Source: Dehalococcoidia bacterium
GTDB lineage: Bacteria > Chloroflexota > Dehalococcoidia > Lucifugimonadales > UBA3495
Direction: 5' to 3'
Assembly: GCA_022827095.1 (NCBI GenBank)
Contig: JAJDTP010000025.1
Span: forward strand, 62,001 to 126,000
DNA: 64,000 nt
Both the position numbers and the translations under genes were made by a program. The notes under the pieces are model-generated. The model saw only the letters and a program-made list of their open reading frames with translations. It was not told where the DNA came from and made no database searches. Every line of letters begins with the position of its first letter. Positions within the stretch are counted from its first letter, which is position 1. This document shows positions 43,573-52,623 of this stretch, piece by piece.

Positions 43573-43757
43573 AGTTGCCGCCGGCAGCATCCGCAGACAG
43601 GCGCGCCAGGTGGGTCCGGGCGTAGGTTAAATATAACGTCAACGGCCTCGCCGATGCCATAGCGGGGTCGTTGTCAATTGGGGTGGCTTTTGAGCGTCGG
43701 CCGGTTGACCTAATCGGCGGCGGGAGTTTCTGTCTCGGTGGATCGAGTTAATTCCTC
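43573..43757. other. Intergenic between dnaX and M20 gene, no gene seen
   Basis: This divergent spacer was examined for the small SRP RNA that often neighbours dnaX. No GGAAGG/AGCAG core was found on either strand. The remainder of the gap is repeat copy C and the M20 promoter. Confidence 0.5.
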
Positions 43758-43834
43758 CGGCGGCGTCCGTTACCCTGACGGGATTGCCACGCTTCGCTTG
43801 CAATGACAGGTTCCGGTAGGCGGGTACGCGTGAG
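43758..43834. repeat. Dispersed palindromic repeat, copy C (right half)
   Basis: CCCTGACGGGATTGCCACGC, CTTGCAATGACAGGTTCCGG and CGGGTACGCGTGAG match the right half of copies A and F. Confidence 0.7.
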
Positions 43835-43847
43835 TGAATGACCTGGA

Positions 43848-43876
43848 TTGACACCCGCCGGCCCCCTGCATACACT
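43848..43876 (+). promoter_or_regulatory. Promoter of the catabolic operon starting with M20 gene
   Basis: A perfect TTGACA (43848-43853), a 17-bp spacer and TACACT (43871-43876), about 53 nt before the ATG. Confidence 0.6.
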
Positions 43877-43928
43877 CACGGCGATGCGCCAGGAGCCCTC
43901 GAAGGGGCATGGCGAGGAGGAACCGGCG

Positions 43929-45287
43929 ATGCCCGACCTAACTGACCTTTTCCGCCAGGTTGACCAAGCCGAAAACGACATCGTCGCCCTCGAACAGGCG
44001 CTGGTGCGCATCCCATCGGTGAACACGGGTTTCATGCCCACCGGGGATGAGACGCCGGTCTGCGAGTTGGCCCGCGACTTCCTGGCCGAGGATGGGATCG
44101 AGTCCGAGATTTTGGAGTCGGCGCCCAACCGGGGCAACCTCATAGCACGCCTGGAGGGACGGTCGGGCGACGCCGGGCTGATGTTCATGTCGCACACCGA
44201 CGTCGTCCCGGTGGAGGACGAGTCGAAATGGCGGTTCCCGCCCTTCAGCGCGACGATAGCGGAAGGGCGCATATTCGGCCGCGGCGCGACGGACTGCAAG
44301 GGGCTGCTCACGGCGCAGCTGATGGCCGTCCGCATCCTGAAACGCAACGGCATCGAGCTGGAGGATGGGCTGATCCTGGCGGCCGGGGCGGACGAGGAAC
44401 ACGGCGGCCGCTACGGGTTCGGCTGGCTGGCCGACAACTATCCGGAAAAGCTGGCGGCGCCCTTTGCCGTCAACGAGGGCGGAGGTACCCCCATCGAGGC
44501 GGCGGGCGCGCTGACCTACGTGCTGGGCGTGGGCGAAAAAGGCCGCCTGCAGGTGGAGATCGATGTCAAGGGGACCAGTTCCCACGCCTCGGTGCCGTGG
44601 CAGGGGACCAACGCGCTGTACCGGCTGAGCCGGGCGCTGTCCTCCATCGAGGGCTTTGAGGCGGATCGGGACACTTCCGGCGCAATTTTCGACCACCTCT
44701 CAACCTTTGCCATTGAGCACAAGCCGTCGGCTGAGAACGTGGACGACATCATCGCGGAGATTGAGACTGACAACCCGCGCTTCGCGTCCATGCTACGGGC
44801 CCTGTCGCGCATGACGCTGACGCCCACCATGGTGCGGGGCGGCATCAAGTCCAACAGCGTGCCGGAATCGATCCGCCTGACCTGCGACGTGCGCACGTTG
44901 CCCCACCAGGACGACGATTACGTGAGGCAGCAGTTGGACGAAGTGCTGGCAGACGTCCCGGGGGTTTCATACGAGATCGACTACATGGCGAGGCCAAACT
45001 CTTCGCCCTTCGAGTCGCCGCTTTCTGACAGCATTCGACGCGTCACTGGTCAGGCCCTGCAGCGGGACAACATCCAGTGGGTGCCGGCGATCAGCAACGG
45101 GTTTACCGATTCGCGGTTCACCCGGCCCCTGGGCACAGTGACCTACGGTTTCTCCGGTTCCCACCCGGACGACGACCCGATGCTTAACTACACCCACGGG
45201 ACCAACGAATCGGCGGGTATCAAGAGCCTGGTGAGCGGCACCAAGATCATGCTGGGCCTGGCGTGCGACATGCTGGCGGTGAAATAG
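43929..45287 (+). CDS. M20 family metallopeptidase/deacylase
   Basis: The 452-residue protein is of the ArgE/DapE/carboxypeptidase G2 group. Metal-site motifs are MFMSHTDVVPVEDESKWRFP (His/Asp), GRGATDCKGLLTAQL (Asp), GADEEHGGRYG (catalytic and metal Glu) and a C-terminal Asn-Tyr-Thr-His block (MLNYTHGTNESAG). The dimerisation domain has ASVPWQGTNALYRLSRA. It hydrolyses an amide or peptide bond, substrate unknown. ATG 43929 follows GAGGAGGAACCGGCG; the next gene begins 2 nt after the stop. Confidence 0.9.
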   Translation: MPDLTDLFRQVDQAENDIVALEQALVRIPSVNTGFMPTGDETPVCELARDFLAEDGIESEILESAPNRGNLIARLEGRSGDAGLMFMSHTDVVPVEDESKWRFPPFSATIAEGRIFGRGATDCKGLLTAQLMAVRILKRNGIELEDGLILAAGADEEHGGRYGFGWLADNYPEKLAAPFAVNEGGGTPIEAAGALTYVLGVGEKGRLQVEIDVKGTSSHASVPWQGTNALYRLSRALSSIEGFEADRDTSGAIFDHLSTFAIEHKPSAENVDDIIAEIETDNPRFASMLRALSRMTLTPTMVRGGIKSNSVPESIRLTCDVRTLPHQDDDYVRQQLDEVLADVPGVSYEIDYMARPNSSPFESPLSDSIRRVTGQALQRDNIQWVPAISNGFTDSRFTRPLGTVTYGFSGSHPDDDPMLNYTHGTNESAGIKSLVSGTKIMLGLACDMLAVK

Positions 45288-45288
45288 C

Positions 45289-46086
45289 ATGGGGTACGAC
45301 AACCTGCGTGTCGACCATGACGGCCAGATCGCGCTGGTTACGCTGAACCGGCCCGAAAAGCTCAACGCCATCGACCGGAACCTGCACCACGATATGATGG
45401 CGGCGTGTGAGGAACTGCGGGACGACGACGGTGTGCGGGTTGTCGTCTTCACTGGGGAGGGTCGCGGGTTCTGCTCCGGCGCCGATCTGACGGGGACCCG
45501 TCCCAGCGACGAAGATGCTGGTCGTGGCGAGCGGCTGGACGAGTACAACTGGGTCGGCCGGCAGGCCCTAATGGTCTACCGGGACCTGAATAAGCCGACC
45601 ATCGCCGCGGTGAACGGGGTTGCCGCCGGGGCGGGCATGGGCTTGGCACTGGCCTGCGACATGCGGGTGGGCTGCGAGAACACCCGGTTCAAGACGGTGT
45701 TCATCGAGCGCAGCCTGAGCCCCGATTCCGGCCTGTCCTACTTCCTGCCCCGCATCGTGGGGTCGAGCCGGGCGTTCGACCTGGTGTTCACCAGCCGCAC
45801 GGTGGACGCGCAAGAGTCATACCGGCTTGGGTTGCTGGACCGGCTGACCACATCGGAGAACCTGTTGGGCGAAGCTATGGGGCTAGCGAAACAGATCGCG
45901 ATGTGGCCGCCGGTCGCCATGCAGATGTCGAAAAGGGCCATGCAGCGCAGCCTGGACACTACGCTGGACGACCAACTCCAGTACGAAACGCACAGCATCG
46001 TGTTCGCGCGCCGCGCGCCGAACGACGTGGCCGAGGCGGCGGCATCGTTCCGCGAACGGAGGCCGCCGGTTTTCACGGGCGAATAA
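45289..46086 (+). CDS. Enoyl-CoA hydratase/isomerase family protein
   Basis: The 265-residue crotonase-fold protein has VTLNRPEKLNAIDRNLHHDM, the oxyanion block GEGRGFCSGADLTGTR and AAVNGVAAGAGMGLALACDM, then SPDSGLSYFLPRIVGSSRAF. The Ser/Asp pair near SPDSG resembles the PaaG-like branch rather than a classic double-Glu hydratase. It likely adds water to or isomerises an acyl-CoA double bond in ring or fatty-acid breakdown. ATG 45289 is translationally linked to the M20 gene. Confidence 0.9.
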   Translation: MGYDNLRVDHDGQIALVTLNRPEKLNAIDRNLHHDMMAACEELRDDDGVRVVVFTGEGRGFCSGADLTGTRPSDEDAGRGERLDEYNWVGRQALMVYRDLNKPTIAAVNGVAAGAGMGLALACDMRVGCENTRFKTVFIERSLSPDSGLSYFLPRIVGSSRAFDLVFTSRTVDAQESYRLGLLDRLTTSENLLGEAMGLAKQIAMWPPVAMQMSKRAMQRSLDTTLDDQLQYETHSIVFARRAPNDVAEAAASFRERRPPVFTGE

Positions 46087-46088
46087 CG

Positions 46089-46967
46089 ATGACCACTCCC
46101 ATTGTCGATATAACGCAAGCCGCACCCGGCCACGCGGGGCCGGACGCCAGGGCATTGCGCGTCGCCCAGGCCCTCCGTGACGCCATCGACGCCGAGTGCG
46201 TTATCCTGTTTGGCTCGCGGGCGCGGGCTGACTGGACTGACCGCTCCGACATCGACCTGATGATTATTGAGCCGGAGTTTCTCGACCTGGACCGGCAGAT
46301 GAGGGACATTCAGCAGACTGCCAGGGAACTGGCTCGCCTGGCCTATCAGGACGATGTTGGCATTGACTTCGTTTATCTGTCGCGGGCCGAATACGAGCGG
46401 AAAAGCCGACACGCCCTGAACCACGTCGCGCGGTTTGCCCGGCGGGAAGGCATCGCAATGCCCCGTAACCCGGACGATTTCCCCGGCGACGACGCGCCCG
46501 ACGACCCCGACCACTGTGACGAACCTATGGAACGCCAACTCCGCATCGCCGACGCCAACACGTACTACCGCGCCATGCACGTCATGCTGGATGCCGGGGT
46601 GACCGACAGAGTTACCGCGTACAACGGGCATCAGGCGTTGGAACACGCGATGAAGGCCCTGATTTCGGCGCAGGGGTACGAATACCTCCACGTTCACGAA
46701 CTTGACCGGCTGCTGGCGCAGATACGCGCCAACGACGCCAACTTACGATGGCAGCCCGTCAGCGACCTGGGCCAGCTTAACAACTTCGCCGGGGGCACAC
46801 GTTACGGCCCGCTGCTCACTCCCATCTCCGACTATACTGACATGGCCAACCGGGTCACCGACGACTTGAACCGCATTTACGGAGAAATAGCGCGGCTGAC
46901 CGGCGAAGACCCCTGGACCGTGCCGCCGGAAGGCAGCGACGACCCAATCGAGCCACGCCACCGATAG
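46089..46967 (+). CDS. Fused MNT nucleotidyltransferase-HEPN protein
   Basis: The 292-residue protein joins a minimal nucleotidyltransferase (about 20-115) to a HEPN domain (about 145-280). The NTase motif is VILFGSRARADWTDRSDIDL, containing GSRAR and the DxD pair, with a third acid in VGIDFVY. HEPN shows YNGHQALEHAMKALISAQGY and LHVHELDRLL, while the RNase RX4-6H motif is not obvious. In most genomes these are two genes forming an MNT-HEPN toxin-antitoxin pair where MNT modifies the toxin. ATG 46089 is 2 nt after the crotonase stop. SD is weak, so translation may be coupled. Confidence 0.85.
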   Translation: MTTPIVDITQAAPGHAGPDARALRVAQALRDAIDAECVILFGSRARADWTDRSDIDLMIIEPEFLDLDRQMRDIQQTARELARLAYQDDVGIDFVYLSRAEYERKSRHALNHVARFARREGIAMPRNPDDFPGDDAPDDPDHCDEPMERQLRIADANTYYRAMHVMLDAGVTDRVTAYNGHQALEHAMKALISAQGYEYLHVHELDRLLAQIRANDANLRWQPVSDLGQLNNFAGGTRYGPLLTPISDYTDMANRVTDDLNRIYGEIARLTGEDPWTVPPEGSDDPIEPRHR

Positions 46968-46994
46968 GATGATACCGCCAAAAGGAGCCCAACC

Positions 46995-48143
46995 ATGACC
47001 ACCGTCGATTGGGGAAACATCTACAAGGAACTGGGAGCGGTGCCGGTGATCAACGCCACCGGCAGTGTCACCATGCTGGGCGGTTCCACACCGATCCCGG
47101 AGGTGCGGGAGGCCATGGCGCAGGCCGACGGGGCGTACATCCCGCTCATGGAGTTGCAGGAGGCGGCGGGCGCGGCCATAGCGCGCATGACCAACGTGCC
47201 GGCGGCTTACATAACGTCGGGCGCGGGTTCGGCCCTGATGCTGGCCACCGCTGCGGCCATGGCCGGCGACGACGATGATCGTATCCAGCAGTTGCCCAAC
47301 ACCGACGGGATGAAGAACGAGATCCTCATCCAGACGCGGCAACGGTACTGGTACGACCGGTGCCTCGAGTTGGCCGGCGCCAGGCTGGTCATGTTCGGCT
47401 CGGAAGAGCAGACCACCGCCGAAGACCTGGAAAAGGCCATCGGGCCCAACACGGCGGCGGTGCACTACTACGCCGTGGAGCAGGAGTACGATCCCGACGC
47501 GCTGTCCCTGGAAGACACCATCGCCATCGCCCACGCCCACGACGTGCTGGTCACGGTGGACGCGGCGGGCCAGATCTATCCCCTGGAGAATTTCGGCAAG
47601 TACGTGCGGATGGGCGCGGATTTCCAGTGCATCGCGGCCAAGTACATGGGCGCGCCGCAATCGACCGGTCTGGCGCTGGGTTCCGAGGAGATGATACGGA
47701 AGATCGGGCTCCAGGCCTTCGCCAGCTACGAAGGCCGGCGGGTGCGCGGCGTGGGACGGCCCCAGAAGGTCGACCGGCAGGAGATGATGGGCGCGGTGGC
47801 GGCGGTGCAGGTCTGGATGACCATGAACCACGAGGACCGGCTGGCCGACGCGGAACGGCGGACCCGGGTCATTTTCAGCGCTATCGACGGCGTAGCGGGA
47901 TTGAACGCCGAGATGATAGACAATGTCATCGGCCACCAACCCTATGGGCTGAACATCCGGGTGGACGCGGATGTGGCCGGCTTCGACATTTACGATCTGC
48001 GGGACCGGCTCAAGGAGGGCGACCCGCCGATCTGGACGCGGGTGCGGGACGGAGAGGACTGCATCACCATCCACATGTTCGGGCTGAACGAGGGAGAGGA
48101 CCATATCGTTGGGGAGCGGATCGCGGCCCTGTTTGCCAAGTAA
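46995..48143 (+). CDS. PLP-dependent SelA-like aminotransferase-fold enzyme
   Basis: The 382-residue protein resembles L-seryl-tRNA(Sec) selenium transferase-like and D-glucosaminate-6-phosphate ammonia-lyase-type PLP enzymes. Landmarks are GAVPVINATGSVTMLGGSTP, AAYITSGAGSALMLATAAAM, VTVDAAGQIYPLENF with the PLP Asp, and FQCIAAKYMGAPQSTG with the probable Schiff-base Lys. It is unlikely to make selenocysteine; no selB or tRNA-Sec is here. Position directly before hyuA suggests a role in amino acid or hydantoin-related catabolism. ATG 46995 follows AAAGGAGCCCAACC. Confidence 0.85.
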   Translation: MTTVDWGNIYKELGAVPVINATGSVTMLGGSTPIPEVREAMAQADGAYIPLMELQEAAGAAIARMTNVPAAYITSGAGSALMLATAAAMAGDDDDRIQQLPNTDGMKNEILIQTRQRYWYDRCLELAGARLVMFGSEEQTTAEDLEKAIGPNTAAVHYYAVEQEYDPDALSLEDTIAIAHAHDVLVTVDAAGQIYPLENFGKYVRMGADFQCIAAKYMGAPQSTGLALGSEEMIRKIGLQAFASYEGRRVRGVGRPQKVDRQEMMGAVAAVQVWMTMNHEDRLADAERRTRVIFSAIDGVAGLNAEMIDNVIGHQPYGLNIRVDADVAGFDIYDLRDRLKEGDPPIWTRVRDGEDCITIHMFGLNEGEDHIVGERIAALFAK

Positions 48144-48161
48144 GCGGGCGGCGAGAGGATC

Positions 48162-50222
48162 ATGCCTTCGTATTCGGTAGCAGTCGATGTCGGTGGGACT
48201 TTCACCGACATCGTTCTTTGTGACACGGCCTCCAACGCCCAGTGGGTCCATAAAACCCCGTCAACGCCCGGCGACCCGTCGGTCGGGTTCATGACGGGGA
48301 TCAGCGAAATCCTGGCGGCCCACGGCGTGAGCGCCGGTGATGTGGATCACATCTTCCACGGCACGACCATCGCCACCAATTCTGTGCTGGAGAACCGGGG
48401 CGCGCCGGTGGGACTGCTGGTCACCGAGGGCTTCAGGTACGTGCTGGAAATAGCGCGGCACGGGACGCCCCGACTGGCCAACCCGAACTCCTGGGTGAAA
48501 CCCGAGCGACCGGTTCGCCCTCGGGATTGTATTGAGGTGAACGAAAGAACCGCTTTTGACGGCGAAATCCTGGAGCCATTGGACGAGGACGGAGTGCGGC
48601 AGGCGGCCAGGCATTTCCAGCGCGAAGACGTGGCAGCCGTCGCGGTGGCGTTCCTCCATTCCTATGCCAACCCGGCCCACGAACGACGGGCGCGGGAAAT
48701 CCTCCGGGAAGAACTGCCGGGTTTGGCGGTCTCGCTGTCTTCTGAAGTCCTGCCGGTTTACCGGGAGTACGAGCGCGCCATCACCACGGTGCTGAACGCC
48801 TACGTCACTCCGCGGGTGAGCACCTACATCGAAAACCTGCAGGGTTCGCTGCGGGCGTTCGGCAGCGCGGCGTCGCTGTCGATCATGAAGTCCAACGGGG
48901 GCATAATCGGAGCGGACACGGCGGTTCAGCAGCCGGTGTACACGGCGCTGTCGGGGCCGGCGGCCGGCGTGATGGCTACGTTGCAGATTGCCGAGGCGAC
49001 CGGGGTCGCTAACTGCATATCCTTCGACATGGGCGGCACCAGCACCGACGTCTCCCTGATGCAGGACCGGCAGCCGGGCCTGACCCTGAACGGCCGGCTG
49101 GGGAACTGGCCGGTGCAGTTGCCCATGCTGGACATCGCGACCATCGGTTGCGGCGGCGGCAGCATCGCCGAGGTTTCGCCCTACGGGAGCCTGACGGTGG
49201 GGCCGGCCAGCGCCGGAGCGGACCCCGGGCCGGCCTGCTACGGCCGAGGCTCGAACCTGCCCACCGTGACCGACGCCAATCTGGTCCTGGGGCGAGTCAG
49301 TCCCAGCATCGCCGGTGGTCAACTCACGCTGGATGCTGAAGCCGCGGCCAGCGCCATCGGGGATGCGGTAGCCGCGCGGTTGGGGATGGATGTGGCCGGC
49401 GCGGCCAGCGGCATCCTGCAGATCGCCAACAACGCCATGGTCGGGGCAATCCGCAACATCAGCGTGGAGCGCGGCTACGATCCGAGGGAATTCGCGCTGG
49501 TAGCCTACGGTGGGGCCGGGCCGATGCACGCCATCGAGGTGGCGAATCTTTTGGGCGTGACGACGGTGGTGGTGCCGCCACACCCGGGGATTGCGTCCGC
49601 GTACGGGTTGCTGGTGGCGGAGTTCAAGAACGACTACGCCCGGACGTCGTTGCAACAGCCGCCGGACTACGATTTGCAGGCTATGGCCGAGATTTTCGGC
49701 GGGTTGGAGCGGGAAGGGCAACAGTGGCTGGAAACGGAAGGCGTCGCCAGTTCAGGCCGGCTGCTGTCATGGTCGGCCGACCTGCGCTACGAGCACCAGG
49801 GTTCGGAGCTGACCATCCCCTACGAAGGCACACGGATTGACCGGCCCGGGTTGGACGGGTTGATCGAAGAGTTTCATCGCCGTCATTCCCAGCTCTACGG
49901 ATTTTCGCTGGACCAATCGGTGGAGATCGTGACGCTGCGGGTGACGGCGTCGGGCCACCTGGGTGACGTCGCCATGCCCATGCTGCCGGCGGCGGGAAGC
50001 GATCCAGCGGATGCCGTTGTCGATCGGCGGCAGGTGTACTTCGAAGAGTCCCGGGATTTCGTCGAGTGCCCCATCTACCGCAGGGAGCGATTGTCCCCGG
50101 AGTCCAGCATCGTCGGGCCGGCCATCCTGGAAGGGATGGACTCCACGGTGGTGATCAACCCGGGATGGGAAACCCGTATCGACCGATACGGGAACTGCAT
50201 TATGCGCGCCACCGGAGAGTGA
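48162..50222 (+). CDS. hyuA: Hydantoinase/oxoprolinase subunit A
   Basis: The 686-residue ASKHA-fold subunit performs ATP-dependent ring opening of hydantoins or 5-oxoproline together with HyuB. Seen: AVDVGGTFTDIVLCD at the N-terminus, HGTTIATNSVLENRGAPVGL, AALSGPAAG-type phosphate loop (TALSGPAAGVMATLQIAEAT), SFDMGGTSTDVSLMQDRQPG and VAYGGAGPMHAIEVANLLG. The length is typical of HyuA. It ends 1 nt before the HyuB ATG. Confidence 0.94.
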   Translation: MPSYSVAVDVGGTFTDIVLCDTASNAQWVHKTPSTPGDPSVGFMTGISEILAAHGVSAGDVDHIFHGTTIATNSVLENRGAPVGLLVTEGFRYVLEIARHGTPRLANPNSWVKPERPVRPRDCIEVNERTAFDGEILEPLDEDGVRQAARHFQREDVAAVAVAFLHSYANPAHERRAREILREELPGLAVSLSSEVLPVYREYERAITTVLNAYVTPRVSTYIENLQGSLRAFGSAASLSIMKSNGGIIGADTAVQQPVYTALSGPAAGVMATLQIAEATGVANCISFDMGGTSTDVSLMQDRQPGLTLNGRLGNWPVQLPMLDIATIGCGGGSIAEVSPYGSLTVGPASAGADPGPACYGRGSNLPTVTDANLVLGRVSPSIAGGQLTLDAEAAASAIGDAVAARLGMDVAGAASGILQIANNAMVGAIRNISVERGYDPREFALVAYGGAGPMHAIEVANLLGVTTVVVPPHPGIASAYGLLVAEFKNDYARTSLQQPPDYDLQAMAEIFGGLEREGQQWLETEGVASSGRLLSWSADLRYEHQGSELTIPYEGTRIDRPGLDGLIEEFHRRHSQLYGFSLDQSVEIVTLRVTASGHLGDVAMPMLPAAGSDPADAVVDRRQVYFEESRDFVECPIYRRERLSPESSIVGPAILEGMDSTVVINPGWETRIDRYGNCIMRATGE

Positions 50223-50223
50223 C

Positions 50224-52086
50224 ATGACTATCACCGAACGCCCCACCGACGTTCTCTCGAATCAATCCGACAAGGCCCAGCCGGTCAACCCGGTGACCCG
50301 GCAGTTGATTCGCGGTTCGCTGCGGGCCGCGCGGTTGGAGTGCGAGCTGATCATCGAGCGCACCGCCATGTCGGCCTTCATCAGAGAGAAGAAGGACTAC
50401 ACCGTCAGCTTCCTGGACGCTGGTGGACGTGAAATCTACGGCGACACCATGGGCAGCGACATTTTGGGCTGCGTGTGGGACTACTATCCGGTGGAGCAGA
50501 TGAAGCCCGGCGACCTGTACTGGTACAACGACCCGTACCTGTCCCAGGGCAGCATCACGCACACGCCGGACATGGTGTTCATCGCGCCGGTGTTCTTCCA
50601 CGGAGAGGTGGTGGCCTACTGTCATTCCTTCGCCCATTTCTGGGACCTGGGCGGTTCTCGGCCCGGGAGCATCGGGCCGGCGAACACGGAGATCTTCCAC
50701 GACGGGACGCTGGTGCCGCCGATCAAGATCATCGACGCCGGCAGGTTGAACGAAGAGGCCTACCGCATTATCCTGCGCAACTCCAGGTACCCTGACCTGC
50801 TGGAGGGCGACTCGCGGGCGCTGATGTCGGCGGCCAACCGCGCGCAGGAACGGCTGCTGGAGATGTTCGAGCGTTACGGGCGGGACACAATGGTGGCGGC
50901 GATTGCGGAGGACCAGGCCGACACGGGCCGGCTGGTGCGGGACAAGACGCTGGAGATGATCCCGGAGGGCGAGTATTCGGTGCGCGACTACATGGACCAC
51001 GGCGGGGTCGGCGAGCACTGGCACTCCTTCCACATCAAGCTGATCCGGCGCGGTGATGAGATACTGCTGGACGCCACCGACAGCGATGACCAGGCGGACG
51101 GTTCCATCAATTTGATCGCCAGCGACGGGGCGCTGAAGGCCTATTTCGGCCAGTATTTCCACCAGTTCGACACCTCGCTCATGGCCAACCACGGGCTGCT
51201 GGCGGGGATTGACGACGTGCAGTTGAGACAGGGCAGCATCCTGCGGCCGGAATGGCCGGCGGCGTTGGGGTGTCGCGCGCATACATTCACCAAGCTGAAG
51301 AGCGCGGTGCGGGCGGTGGTGGCGCAGGCCACGGAGGGCAGGGTCATGGCGGCGGCGGCGGTGTACGTGATTGCCTACTGGCGGATGAAGGAGAGCGGGT
51401 CCGGGAACTGGCTGCTGTGTACCGACGGGATCGCGGTGGGACACGGGGCGCGTCCCTTTGGCGACGGGCTGGACGCGATTTACCAGCGGCACAACGAAAA
51501 CTATCCCGGCGAGTTCATGGAGATGGAGTACCCGTTGCGGTTGGAACGGTACGCCATCGCCACCGATTCGGGCGGGCCGGGAAAGTACCGGGGCGGCTGC
51601 GGAGTAATCCGGGACGTGCGACTGCTGGCGGACGAAGGTACCTTCGGGCTGCGTGTGGAGAACAACCGGTTCCCGGCCTGGGGCGTGGCCGGCGGCAAGG
51701 GCGGCGGACTGTCAAGGGTGATCCTCAATCCGGGGACACCCGAAGAACGCGAGATTCGTGCCTTTTCCGACGACAACCACTGGAAGTGCGGCGACCTGGT
51801 GCGGATCTGCACGGCCGGCGGTGGTGGGTGGGGTGACCCCTTGGAGCGTGAGCCCGAGTTGGTGCTGGACGACGTGAAGGACGGTTTCGTTTCGCTCGCA
51901 TCGGCGCTGGACGATTACGGCGTCGTGATTGACACGGGCGCGATGACCGTGAACGCGGCGGCAACCGACGCCAAGCGGGCAGAAATACGCAGCGCCAGGG
52001 GCAAGACCGGACTGTTCCACCGCTTCGGTTACTTCGACTCGGAGGCGGAGGAACTGGAGTGGGTCAACCGGAATATTCCGCGCTGA
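50224..52086 (+). CDS. hyuB: Hydantoinase/oxoprolinase subunit B
   Basis: The 620-residue partner of HyuA starts with PVTRQLIRGSLRAARLECEL and has WYNDPYLSQGSITHTPDMVF, CHSFAHFWDLGGSRPGSIG, SGGPGKYRGGCGVIRDVRLL, NRFPAWGVAGGKGG and GGGGWGDPLEREPE. Subunit B carries metal-binding residues in the hydantoinase_B domain and completes the enzyme. ATG 50224 begins 1 nt after the hyuA stop; the pair is one transcription unit. The actual cyclic amide substrate is not predictable. Confidence 0.94.
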   Translation: MTITERPTDVLSNQSDKAQPVNPVTRQLIRGSLRAARLECELIIERTAMSAFIREKKDYTVSFLDAGGREIYGDTMGSDILGCVWDYYPVEQMKPGDLYWYNDPYLSQGSITHTPDMVFIAPVFFHGEVVAYCHSFAHFWDLGGSRPGSIGPANTEIFHDGTLVPPIKIIDAGRLNEEAYRIILRNSRYPDLLEGDSRALMSAANRAQERLLEMFERYGRDTMVAAIAEDQADTGRLVRDKTLEMIPEGEYSVRDYMDHGGVGEHWHSFHIKLIRRGDEILLDATDSDDQADGSINLIASDGALKAYFGQYFHQFDTSLMANHGLLAGIDDVQLRQGSILRPEWPAALGCRAHTFTKLKSAVRAVVAQATEGRVMAAAAVYVIAYWRMKESGSGNWLLCTDGIAVGHGARPFGDGLDAIYQRHNENYPGEFMEMEYPLRLERYAIATDSGGPGKYRGGCGVIRDVRLLADEGTFGLRVENNRFPAWGVAGGKGGGLSRVILNPGTPEEREIRAFSDDNHWKCGDLVRICTAGGGGWGDPLEREPELVLDDVKDGFVSLASALDDYGVVIDTGAMTVNAAATDAKRAEIRSARGKTGLFHRFGYFDSEAEELEWVNRNIPR

Positions 52087-52119
52087 CCCAACTGCTGCAA
52101 TAGCGATGTCCTCTGCGAC

Positions 52120-52566
52120 CTAGCGCCGGCGGTCGCGGGGCGGGTCCTCGGAGTAGTCCCACGAACGGATGCGGACCGGGGTGACCCTGATGTACGCCGC
52201 GCCCGGCCGGGGCTCGGTGGGCAGGTCGGTTTCGGGGACACCGCGACGCTTGGCTGCTTCTCGGGAGTAGTGCAGTATCTCGTCGGGTTCGGTGTGGACT
52301 GTGGCCGTGCCCTGCACCATCAGCCCCTTGATGTCCTGCATGGTGCTTCCGGTTTCCAGCAGCAGGCTGACGTTGGGGTTGTGCTGAATGTTGTGCTGCT
52401 TGTGCGTGTTGGCGCGCACACCCATCAATATCTCGTCTCCCAGGCGAAAGTAGCCGAGAGGAACGGAGTGCGGGAAGCCGTCGGGGTCCAGGCTGGTCAG
52501 TACGATCCAGCCGGGTTTGCTGTCCAGAAATTCGTGGGCTTCCTGGGTGGTCAATGGGCGGGGCAT
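52120..52566 (-). CDS. PPOX-class F420/FMN-dependent oxidoreductase
   Basis: The 148-residue split-barrel flavin protein begins MPRPLTTQEAHEFLDSKPGW and shows VLTSLDPDGFPHSVPLGYFR, MGVRANTHKQHNIQHNPNVS, and LLLETGSTMQDIKGLMVQGT. Members use F420 or FMN to reduce aromatic or other compounds. ATG 52566 follows CAGGAGTAACTGCC. It is convergent with hyuB, 33 nt apart. Confidence 0.88.
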   Translation of the reverse strand: MPRPLTTQEAHEFLDSKPGWIVLTSLDPDGFPHSVPLGYFRLGDEILMGVRANTHKQHNIQHNPNVSLLLETGSTMQDIKGLMVQGTATVHTEPDEILHYSREAAKRRGVPETDLPTEPRPGAAYIRVTPVRIRSWDYSEDPPRDRRR

Positions 52567-52623
52567 GGCAGTTACTCCTGGACGGTGGAACGAGCTGCGG
52601 CTAGGCTGACGGGGAGAGGGCAT

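Noticed and set aside
43573-43757. Small SRP RNA near dnaX
   Set aside because: The position is common for it in some bacteria, but no GGAAGG…AGCAG core or matching stem was found.
46995-48143. Selenocysteine synthase SelA
   Set aside because: The fold matches, but there is no selB, selD or tRNA-Sec nearby and the gene sits in a catabolic run. Called SelA-like only.
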